A model generated the notes under the pieces. It made no database searches, had not been told where the DNA came from, and saw only the letters and a list, made by a program, of their open reading frames with translations. Below, piece after piece: positions 1-5,230 of a stretch of DNA of 6,110 nt. This DNA is from Gammaproteobacteria bacterium (GTDB lineage: Bacteria > Pseudomonadota > Gammaproteobacteria > JAURND01): the NCBI GenBank assembly GCA_030830425.1, contig JAURND010000023.1, forward strand, positions 1-6,110. Reading direction: 5' to 3'. The position numbers and the translations under genes were made by a program. How positions within the stretch are numbered: the first letter of the stretch is position 1; each line of letters starts with the position of its first letter.

Positions 1-168
1 AGAGTGCTTAAATATGAAACACAAAATTAACCACTTTGCATTAAGGGCAAGGATGTTTCTTAAGGCAACTCGCCAAGCTTATTTTGAGCTTCAGAATTTG
101 CAGACTGCGTAACATCAGTTATTCATAGCAACGTAAAGCGTAACGGTGAAAGCTAGCGTCCATTTTAG
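1..168. other. Upstream flank of icd with no recognisable gene
   Basis: No convincing gene is visible here. On the + strand a frame is open from the window edge to a stop at 110-112, with an ATG at 14. It gives about 36 residues and could be the tail of an upstream gene, but its composition (rich in K, R, F, L) matches nothing I recognise. On the - strand a 20-codon open stretch between two stops has no usable start. A small inverted repeat (aagct at 75-79, agctt at 87-91) is too weak to call a terminator. The upstream neighbour of icd therefore cannot be identified from this window. Confidence 0.4.
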
Positions 169-209
169 CCCTCATCCACCATACGAGAACCTTCTTCCAC
201 AAGAAGAAA
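168..209 (-). repeat. Degraded copy of the ggcggatg/ccttctcccc palindromic repeat, inverted
   Basis: Read on the + strand, this stretch contains ccctcatcc, then tacg, then accttcttcc followed by acaagaagaa. The reverse complement of the array at 4112-4155 has the same order: ccctcatcc, gccctacg, caccttctcc and a hairpin. It is therefore a diverged copy in the opposite orientation. The palindromic part has decayed to a 6-bp stem (cttctt 191-196 with aagaag 201-206). It lies in the non-coding region upstream of icd. It has no coding role, and I see no sign that it acts as a terminator. Confidence 0.6.
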
Positions 210-221
210 CAGAAAAAAGTG

Positions 222-255
222 ACGCCTTAAAACCAGAAAGCAAGTGACGCGTTTT
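222..255 (+). repeat. 34-nt dispersed direct repeat, copy 1 (upstream of icd)
   Basis: Positions 222-255 match 1798-1831 at 30 of 34 positions in the same orientation, with differences at 226, 237, 244 and 247. The shared core is ttaaaaccag, then aagcaa, then cgcgtttt. The two copies bracket icd. The repeat ends about 90 nt before the icd start codon. The family is not one I can name. Confidence 0.7.
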
Positions 256-271
256 TTTGCGAAAATTGCTG

Positions 272-300
272 CTGAAAAATACAAAAGGCTGTATTTTCAG
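272..300 (+). promoter_or_regulatory. Hairpin/operator-like inverted repeat upstream of icd
   Basis: ctgaaaaatac (272-282) pairs with gtattttcag (291-300) around an 8-nt loop, giving ten base pairs with a single extra A on the left. It ends 46 nt before the icd ATG. AT-rich -10-like hexamers follow (tatagt 311-316 and tatatt 323-328), but neither has a good -35 at the right distance. The inverted repeat could be a protein-binding site at the icd promoter or a structure in its 5' leader. The structure is directly visible; its function is inferred. Confidence 0.4.
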
Positions 301-334
301 TTTGAATGAGTATAGTATCGTTTATATTTTTTCC

Positions 335-339
335 AGGAG
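335..339 (+). promoter_or_regulatory. Ribosome binding site of icd
   Basis: aggag lies 7 nt before the ATG at 347. This strong Shine-Dalgarno site fixes the icd start at 347, not at the TTG at 257 to which the reading frame is open. Confidence 0.85.
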
Positions 340-346
340 CAATCAT

Positions 347-1603
347 ATGTCTTACTCTAAGATTACACTACCCACCGAAGGTCAAAAAATTACGCTAAAT
401 GCGGATTTAACCCTTAATGTCCCTGATCAACCCATTATCCCTTTTATCGAAGGGGATGGTATTGGCATAGACATTACCCCCCCCATGAGAAACGTAGTTG
501 ACAGCGCAGTTGCCAAAGCTTACGGCGGCAAAAAGAAAATTGCATGGGTGGAAGTTTATGCAGGAGAAAAATCAACCCGCGTATATGGCAATGATATCTG
601 GTTATCTGACGAAACCCTAGCAATATTACGCGACTGTGTTGTGAGCATCAAAGGCCCATTAACGACCCCAGTCGGGGGCGGCATCCGGTCGCTCAATGTA
701 GCTATGCGCCAAAGCTTGGATTTATACGTATGCCTGCGCCCTATCCGTTATTTTGAAGGCACACCTAGCCCATTACGCCAGCCTGAAAAAACAAATATGG
801 TGATTTTCCGCGAAAACTCCGAAGACATTTATGCCGGGATAGAATGGCTAGCTGACTCCCCTGAAGCGAACAAAGTCATCCACTTTTTACAAAATGACAT
901 GGGTGTCAAAAAAATCCGTTTCTCAGAACATTGTGGGGTTGGCATTAAACCTGTTTCCCAACAAGGTTCACAAAGACTCATCGCCCGAGCCATTCAATAT
1001 GCGATTGATAACAACCGCCCATCGGTCACGTTGGTTCATAAAGGCAATATTATGAAATTTACGGAAGGTGCTTTTAAAGAATGGGGATATGCGATTGCAA
1101 GAGAAAAATTCGGCGCAAAAATACTCGCTGAAGGTCCATGGCATGTCCTGAAAAATCCAAAAACAGGCACTGATATCATCATCAAAGATGTAATTGCGGA
1201 TAATTTTTTACAACAAATTTTATTAAGACCCGAAGACTATAGCGTGATTGCAACATTAAATCTGAATGGCGATTATATTTCAGATGCGCTCGCCGCCCAG
1301 GTCGGCGGTATTGGCATTGCACCTGGCGCCAATTTGGGGGACAACACAGCATGTTTTGAAGCAACCCATGGCACCGCTCCCAAATATGCCGGACTCAATA
1401 AAGCAAATCCAGGTTCCTTGATTTTATCTGCAGAAATGATGCTTCGCCATCTAGGCTGGACTGAAGCTGCTGATTTAATCATCAAAGGCATTGGTGGCGC
1501 AATTAAAGCTAAAACCGTCACTTATGATTTTGAACGATTGATTCCCGACGCCCAATTGCTGGGCAGCGCAGAATTTGGAGATGCGATTATTTCGAATTTT
1601 TAG
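347..1603 (+). CDS. icd: NADP-dependent isocitrate dehydrogenase
   Basis: This cytoplasmic TCA-cycle enzyme oxidatively decarboxylates isocitrate to 2-oxoglutarate and makes NADPH. From the ATG at 347 the protein is 418 residues, against 416 for E. coli Icd, and the alignment that I recall runs end to end. Substrate-binding residues are present: S115 and N117 in the SLNVAMRQ segment, R121, R131, R155 and Y162 (in [14 protein letters not shown]), and K232. Metal-binding aspartates are at 285, 309 and 313. The HGTAPKYAG loop has K346 and Y347, the pair that marks NADP use rather than NAD. S115 corresponds to the E. coli serine phosphorylated by AceK, but nothing in this window shows whether that control exists here. 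The start is set by aggag at 335-339; the upstream in-frame extension to 257 lacks conservation and runs through repeat DNA. The gene is flanked by repeats on both sides and looks monocistronic. Identity is very secure. Confidence 0.97.
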   Translation: MSYSKITLPTEGQKITLNADLTLNVPDQPIIPFIEGDGIGIDITPPMRNVVDSAVAKAYGGKKKIAWVEVYAGEKSTRVYGNDIWLSDETLAILRDCVVSIKGPLTTPVGGGIRSLNVAMRQSLDLYVCLRPIRYFEGTPSPLRQPEKTNMVIFRENSEDIYAGIEWLADSPEANKVIHFLQNDMGVKKIRFSEHCGVGIKPVSQQGSQRLIARAIQYAIDNNRPSVTLVHKGNIMKFTEGAFKEWGYAIAREKFGAKILAEGPWHVLKNPKTGTDIIIKDVIADNFLQQILLRPEDYSVIATLNLNGDYISDALAAQVGGIGIAPGANLGDNTACFEATHGTAPKYAGLNKANPGSLILSAEMMLRHLGWTEAADLIIKGIGGAIKAKTVTYDFERLIPDAQLLGSAEFGDAIISNF

Positions 1604-1687
1604 AGAAAACGTCAGCAATTCCCGCCATCCTTTAAAGTGATTAAAATAAAGGCTTCTTTGTAAAATTTGTTCATAGAAATGCGAAGC
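1604..1687. other. Spacer after icd with no terminator seen
   Basis: This is AT-rich sequence between the icd stop and the first palindrome. A loose cctttaa/ttaaaataaagg pairing around 1629-1652 is too poor, and lacks a following T run, to be called a rho-independent terminator. No coding signal is seen on either strand. Confidence 0.4.
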
Positions 1688-1707
1688 GTCCCGGCGAAAA
1701 CCGGGAT
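1688..1707. repeat. REP-like palindrome (tcccgg/ccggga hairpin)
   Basis: tcccgg (1689-1694) and ccggga (1701-1706) form a 6-bp stem around cgaaaa, followed by tccagc. This has the form of the widespread bacterial intergenic palindrome whose usual shape is a CCCG-rich stem, a GCGAAAGC-type loop and a trailing ATCCAG. It produces a spurious - strand reading with the residues SWIPVFAGT, a common sign of this repeat. It has no T tract, so it is unlikely to be an intrinsic terminator. Repeat identity comes from pattern memory. Confidence 0.65.
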
Positions 1708-1732
1708 CCAGCTAGCAACTGCATGGGGGATT

Positions 1733-1773
1733 GCAAAGGGAGAGAGGGAGAGCGCGCGCCTCTCTCCCTTTGC
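1733..1773. repeat. Perfect 15-bp inverted repeat
   Basis: gcaaagggagagagg (1733-1747) is the exact reverse complement of cctctctccctttgc (1759-1773), with an 11-nt purine/GC loop. This is a strong hairpin 130-170 nt after the icd stop. The right arm is followed by gccgcaagcg rather than a T run, so it is not a standard intrinsic terminator. It could stabilise the icd mRNA 3' end or stop readthrough by another route, but more likely belongs to the cluster of mobile palindromic repeats in this spacer. Confidence 0.75.
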
Positions 1774-1797
1774 CGCAAGCGCGAACTTGTTCAAGCA

Positions 1798-1831
1798 ACG
1801 CGTTAAAACCAGGAAGCAAATGCCGCGTTTT
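1798..1831 (+). repeat. 34-nt dispersed direct repeat, copy 2 (downstream of icd)
   Basis: This is the partner of 222-255, with 30 of 34 positions identical and the same orientation. The copy starts with the self-complementary octamer aacgcgtt (1797-1804) and ends 26 nt before the small ORF at 1858. The weak ribosome binding site of that ORF lies just past the repeat. Confidence 0.7.
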
Positions 1832-1857
1832 GAGCGGGAATTACAGAGAAAATACGC

Positions 1858-2037
1858 ATGAAATTTCGCCCTGCTTTTAAGTACATCGTGATTGGCGTTA
1901 TTTTTATAATCATTGCCGTGGTATTACAAATCAAATTATCATCGGGCAATCAACAAAAACCTCAAGATTCCACCACCCCCACAATGCTGCATCAACCAAA
2001 GCATACGCAGCAACCCTATGAAAAAACGCCTCTTTAG
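1858..2037 (+). CDS. Small single-pass membrane protein, unknown function, overlapping dsbD
   Basis: This 59-codon ORF starts at the ATG at 1858 and ends with TAG at 2035-2037. Residues 1-8 (MKFRPAFK) are positively charged. Residues 9-23 form an uninterrupted hydrophobic helix (YIVIGVIFIIIAVVL), followed by a hydrophilic tail rich in Q, P, T and K. This predicts an inner-membrane protein with an N-in, C-out single pass or an uncleaved signal anchor. A weak Shine-Dalgarno-like agagaa (1845-1850) sits 7 nt upstream. Its last 20 nt overlap the start of dsbD in another frame, the arrangement seen in translationally coupled genes, and dsbD itself has no strong ribosome binding site. I do not recognise the family. 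A periplasmic tail next to dsbD is suggestive but no function should be assigned. It could also be the relic of a longer gene. Confidence 0.55.
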   Translation: MKFRPAFKYIVIGVIFIIIAVVLQIKLSSGNQQKPQDSTTPTMLHQPKHTQQPYEKTPL

Positions 2038-4042
2038 CCTGCTGTTTTTACTGTTCTGCCCAATCATTCTGGCGAATATGCCCTCAGATGAGCCCATTGC
2101 TGCAGATCAAGCTTTCACCCTAACTGCTACAACCTTTGGGCCAGATACCCTTAATTTTCAATGGCAAATAAAACCCGGTTATTATCTGTATAAAGAACGT
2201 GTCCATTTTCAGCTATATGATTCCGCTTATACGAAAATCGGTCAGATCCTCTCCCCGCCTGGACAACCCGAAGAAAACGAGATATTGGGTAAATATCAAA
2301 TTTACACGGATACCCTGAGCATTTCAGTCCCCATCATTTTTCCTGACCCCAGCACTCCAAAAACAAGCGCGCCCCTACCCCCGATTGCGAATCAGAATCA
2401 GAATCGGGATGAGAACGACCCCAGCACTTCAAAGACAACCTTAAATCTATCCCCATCGGATTTGAAAGAGATGGGTAGGCGTCATCACGATGAGCCACCG
2501 CAGCATAGTGGGGCCTATGTGAGGATGGCGAATCGGGATGAGAACGACCCCAGCACTTCAAAGACGATGGGGATATCCGTCAACTATCAAGGCTGCGCTA
2601 GAACTGGCTATTGCTACCCGCCAATTACTCGTTATTTTAACGTCAATTTTACCCAGAACATCGTGACACCAGTTGATTCCCCCAATCAAAATACGATCAC
2701 TGTTCATACCGAAAATAATCAACAACAACCTTTTATTCGCCTACTCTCCACACACCATATCTTTAGACTATTACTTGCTTTTTTTGGCTTTGGGGTTTTG
2801 CTCTCATTGACACCCTGTGTATTACCGATGCTACCCATTTTATCGGGTATTATTATGGGACATCAAAAAACGGTACTGAAAAGCAAAGCCCTCAAATTAT
2901 CAATGGTCTATGTACTTAGTATGGCCACGACTTACGCCCTAGCTGGCTTGTTAATCGGATGGCTTGGGGGCAATCTACAATCCGCTTTCCAACAGCCTTG
3001 GGTCATTTCCTTATTCAGCGCATTATTTGTAGGATTAGCACTTTCTTTTTTTGGACTGTACACCATTCAATTACCCGCATATGTTGAAGAGCGCATCGCC
3101 AATATCCGCTCACACCAAAAAAGTGGACACTACATTGGTGTCGCTGTCATGGGATGTTTAGCCACGTTAATGGTATCCCCTTGTATCACACCTGCATTAG
3201 TAGGTGTGTTAGGCTATATCAGCCAAACAGGAAATTCGGCTATCGGTGGAGTTGCCCTATTCGCCATGGGATTAGGCATGGGACTCCCACTTATATTATT
3301 AGGACTGGCTGGCAAAACACTGCTACCCAAAGCAGGGCCATGGATGCAAACACTAGAGTATATCTTTGGCGTATTATTTTTAGGCATGGCCATCTGGATG
3401 CTCTCTCGCATACTCCCTGGCTCCGTGACACTGGCACTTTGGGGTTGTTTATCGATGGGATGCTCGGTTTATCTAGGTACTTTTTCCCAAACATCTCAAC
3501 ATGGATGGCATAAAATCTTAAAAAGCATAGGATTACTGGCATTCGTCTATAGTATTTTCTTGCTCATAGGCGCCGCACAAGGAAACACGAACCTTTTACA
3601 ACCTTTATCTAATATCCCATCAACCGCACCTCAAACCCATACAAACAATGCCATCACCTTCACACCCATTAAAAAAATAGCTGATATTCAAGCTACGTTG
3701 GACAAAAACTCTATACCAAACAAACCTATTTTATTAGAATTTTATGCTGATTGGTGTATCAGCTGTCAGGAAATGCAAGCAACGACGTTCAAAGATCCAC
3801 AAGTCTTGGCGCTATTAAATCAATTTACTTTACTCAAAGCAGATGTGACTCAAAATGATGCAATTGACAAACAGTTGATGCAACATTTTCAAGTCATTGC
3901 CCCACCCACTTTTCTAATGTTAGACTCCACGGGTAAACCACTGACCCGCTTAACTCGGGTCGGCAAAATGGACAGCGCGGAATTTATCAACTATTTAACA
4001 CTCAACTCTCCTGTTTCTTTTGTGAGAGAATCTACCCCGTAG
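2018..4042 (+). CDS. dsbD: Thiol:disulfide interchange protein DsbD with in-frame repeat insertion
   Basis: DsbD moves electrons from cytoplasmic thioredoxin through the inner membrane to periplasmic DsbC/DsbG and cytochrome-c maturation proteins. The 674-residue protein starts at the ATG at 2018, giving a clear signal peptide (MKKRLFSLLFLLFCPIILA, cut after A19); the frame is open back to 1913 but that part is not signal-like. Domain order: periplasmic nDsbD, about 25-215, with the catalytic pair C193/C199 in YQGCARTGYCYPP; eight membrane segments, about 248-520, with the paired cysteines C267 (SLTPCVLP) and C389 (VSPCITPALVG); and a thioredoxin-like domain, about 550-665, with CISC (C580, C583) and a cis-proline segment APPTF near 629-630. 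All six redox cysteines are present, so it is probably functional. It is longer than the usual 560-600 residues because residues about 109-184 contain a repeat-derived insertion. The stop codon lies in a different repeat. The small ORF upstream overlaps it. Confidence 0.95.
   Translation: MKKRLFSLLFLLFCPIILANMPSDEPIAADQAFTLTATTFGPDTLNFQWQIKPGYYLYKERVHFQLYDSAYTKIGQILSPPGQPEENEILGKYQIYTDTLSISVPIIFPDPSTPKTSAPLPPIANQNQNRDENDPSTSKTTLNLSPSDLKEMGRRHHDEPPQHSGAYVRMANRDENDPSTSKTMGISVNYQGCARTGYCYPPITRYFNVNFTQNIVTPVDSPNQNTITVHTENNQQQPFIRLLSTHHIFRLLLAFFGFGVLLSLTPCVLPMLPILSGIIMGHQKTVLKSKALKLSMVYVLSMATTYALAGLLIGWLGGNLQSAFQQPWVISLFSALFVGLALSFFGLYTIQLPAYVEERIANIRSHQKSGHYIGVAVMGCLATLMVSPCITPALVGVLGYISQTGNSAIGGVALFAMGLGMGLPLILLGLAGKTLLPKAGPWMQTLEYIFGVLFLGMAIWMLSRILPGSVTLALWGCLSMGCSVYLGTFSQTSQHGWHKILKSIGLLAFVYSIFLLIGAAQGNTNLLQPLSNIPSTAPQTHTNNAITFTPIKKIADIQATLDKNSIPNKPILLEFYADWCISCQEMQATTFKDPQVLALLNQFTLLKADVTQNDAIDKQLMQHFQVIAPPTFLMLDSTGKPLTRLTRVGKMDSAEFINYLTLNSPVSFVRESTP
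2345..2565 (+). repeat. In-phase direct repeats inside dsbD (gaccccagcac... units)
   Basis: A block starting gaccccagcac occurs at 2345, 2417 and 2546, spaced by 72 and 129 nt, both multiples of three and both in the same codon phase. The second and third occurrences are part of a 36-nt exact repeat (2401-2436 and 2530-2565). The first is diverged (actccaaaaac instead of acttcaaagac). In the protein this gives RDENDPSTSKT twice and a related DPSTPKT once. Unit one also contains a short aatcag tandem (2390-2401) coding NQNQN. The inserted residues are hydrophilic and rich in N, D, S, T and P, as expected for a surface loop. Confidence 0.85.
2449..2574. mobile_element. 126-bp palindromic element inserted in frame in dsbD (RPE-like)
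   Basis: The outer arms 2449-2466 and 2557-2574 pair at 16 of 18 positions (atccccatcg...tttgaa against ttcaaa...cgatggggat). An inner stem catag (2504-2508) with ctatg (2515-2519) has the same centre, between 2511 and 2512. Further pairing on that axis includes 2482-2486, 2488-2491 and 2494-2497 with their partners. I count about 40 Watson-Crick pairs in 63 opposed positions, where about 16 are expected by chance. The length is exactly 42 codons and the frame stays open. The right end meets the point where conserved DsbD sequence resumes (ISVNYQGC from 2573). This size, shape and behaviour match Rickettsia palindromic elements; whether it is homologous to any known family cannot be judged here. 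Confidence 0.75.
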
Positions 4043-4152
4043 GGCGGATGCGTATTGCCTCCTTCTCTCCACAAGGGGAGAAGGTGACCGTAAGGCGGAT
4101 GTTTCTTGTTTCCTTCTCCCCACAAGGGGAGAAGGTGACCGTAGGGCGGATG
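4035..4152. repeat. 51-bp-period palindromic repeat array between dsbD and mdh
   Basis: ggcggatg occurs at 4043, 4094 and 4145, exactly 51 nt apart. Between them lie two hairpins: 4061-4084 (ten pairs including one G.T) and 4112-4135 (ccttctcccc, loop acaa, ggggagaagg, a perfect 10-bp stem). Each hairpin is followed by tgaccgta. The array starts within the last codons of dsbD, and its first tag trinucleotide (4040-4042) is the dsbD stop. No T run follows the stems, so ordinary intrinsic termination is unlikely, although the hairpins could affect mRNA 3' processing. On the - strand it gives spurious open reading with the residues PPYGHLLPLWGEG. A decayed inverted copy is at 168-209. Confidence 0.85.
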
Positions 4153-4215
4153 AGGGGTAATCAAATTAAGCACAAAACGCAAAAATTAGCTTATTGAAAC
4201 AAAACCTATACTTAC

Positions 4216-4220
4216 AGGAG
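4216..4220 (+). promoter_or_regulatory. Ribosome binding site of mdh
   Basis: aggag is placed 8 nt before the ATG at 4229 and supports that start. The 60 nt before it are AT-rich and presumably hold the mdh promoter, but no clear -35/-10 pair stands out: tatact (4207-4212) is too close to the ribosome binding site to be a convincing -10. Confidence 0.8.
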
Positions 4221-4228
4221 CCAAAACA

Positions 4229-5218
4229 ATGCAAAAAAATACAGTGAAAGTCGCAATTACTGGTGCAGCAGGTCAAATCGGTTATGCCATGCTACCAAGA
4301 ATTGCCAGAGGCGACATGTTCGGCCCAGAAACCGAAGTAGAATTACACTTACTAGAACTGCCTGCAGCACTGACTGCATTACAAGGCGTCGTCATGGAAT
4401 TAGAAGACTGTGCTTTCCCGCTATTAAAAAACATAGTCATTACAGATGACTTGAACGTTGCGATGAAGGGCGTCAACTGGGCTGTACTCGTTGGAGCGGT
4501 GCCTCGTAAAGCAGGTATGGAACGTTCAGATCTTCTCGCCATTAATGGCAGTATTTTCACCCAACAAGGAAAAGCCATCAATGAACATGCCGCCAACGAC
4601 GTCCGTGTGTTTGTCGTGGGTAATCCTTGTAATACCAACTGCCTAATTACCATGCATAACGCGCCAGATATCCCTAAAAATCGTTTTTATGCCATGACAC
4701 TCCTAGATGAAAATCGTGCGCGCGCGCAATTAGCCAAAAAAGTCGGAGTGAATGTAGATGCCATTAAAAATATGGTCGTATGGGGAAATCACTCTGCCAA
4801 ACAATATCCTGATTTTTATCATGCCACTATTGATGGCATTCCAGCGACACAAATGATTTCAGAAGCTTGGTTACAACAAGAATTTATACCCACTGTACAA
4901 AATCGTGGCGCAGAAGTCATTAAAGCCAGAGGCGCATCTTCCGCCACTTCTGCCGCTAACTCAGCCATTCGATCCGTTTACAAATTAACACATGAAACTC
5001 CGGCTGGTGAAAGTTTTTCAGTTGCCTCACATTCAGAAGGACAATATGGCGTCGATGAAGGCCTCATTTTCTCTTTTCCATCCCGCATTGAAAATGGTCG
5101 ATTTGATGTCACAACTGGATGGAAACATCATGATTTTGGTCAACAACAATTACAAGCCGTTATCCAAGAACTGAAAGAAGAGCGCGAAGCTGTACGCGAT
5201 TTAAACCTGATTTGTTGA
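4229..5218 (+). CDS. mdh: NAD-dependent malate dehydrogenase, cytosolic-type (group 2)
   Basis: This cytoplasmic TCA-cycle enzyme interconverts malate and oxaloacetate with NAD(H). The 329-residue length fits the family. The N-terminal Rossmann fold has TGAAGQIG (11-18). The acidic residue E43 near the end of the second strand is the usual NAD-selecting position, commonly D in relatives. Substrate-binding arginines R93 and R99 sit in the mobile loop [14 protein letters not shown]132 lies in [13 protein letters not shown]160 and R163 ([12 protein letters not shown]) and catalytic H188 ([13 protein letters not shown]) complete the active site. The overall pattern, including [21 protein letters not shown] near the start, is that of the cytosolic-type bacterial enzymes I recall from Legionella and Coxiella rather than E. 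coli Mdh. accA follows after 12 nt, suggesting co-transcription. No defects are seen. Confidence 0.96.
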   Translation: MQKNTVKVAITGAAGQIGYAMLPRIARGDMFGPETEVELHLLELPAALTALQGVVMELEDCAFPLLKNIVITDDLNVAMKGVNWAVLVGAVPRKAGMERSDLLAINGSIFTQQGKAINEHAANDVRVFVVGNPCNTNCLITMHNAPDIPKNRFYAMTLLDENRARAQLAKKVGVNVDAIKNMVVWGNHSAKQYPDFYHATIDGIPATQMISEAWLQQEFIPTVQNRGAEVIKARGASSATSAANSAIRSVYKLTHETPAGESFSVASHSEGQYGVDEGLIFSFPSRIENGRFDVTTGWKHHDFGQQQLQAVIQELKEEREAVRDLNLIC

Positions 5219-5230
5219 AAAGTGACCATC

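Noticed and set aside
257..346. N-terminal extension of Icd by 30 residues from a TTG start
   Set aside because: The strong aggag at 335-339 and the normal family length favour the ATG at 347; the extension runs through repeat and hairpin DNA.
1612..1794. 60-codon - strand ORF after icd
   Set aside because: It is a reading of the REP-like repeat and the 15-bp inverted repeat; residues such as SWIPVFAGT are typical repeat artefacts.
1667..1861. 64-codon + strand ORF in the icd-dsbD spacer
   Set aside because: It consists almost wholly of palindromic repeat sequence and has no recognisable protein features.
1913..2017. Longer DsbD start 35 codons upstream
   Set aside because: It has no signal-peptide character, while the ATG at 2018 opens a textbook signal peptide; the region is better explained by the small ORF in another frame.
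2334..2561. 75-codon - strand ORF opposite the dsbD insertion
   Set aside because: It reads the palindromic element backwards, repeats its own segment CWGRSHPDS because of the direct repeats, and has no independent start signal.
4061..4135. Rho-independent terminator of dsbD
   Set aside because: The hairpins are strong but no T tract follows either of them on the + strand.
4035..4152. CRISPR array
   Set aside because: There are only two to three units, the intervening sequence is itself repeated rather than unique spacers, and no cas genes are present.
3991..4182. 63-codon - strand ORF over the dsbD-mdh junction
   Set aside because: Its repeated PPYGHLLPLW residues come directly from the 51-bp repeat array.
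4207..4212. tatact as the mdh -10 box
   Set aside because: It would start the transcript on top of the ribosome binding site, and no good -35 lies at the right distance.
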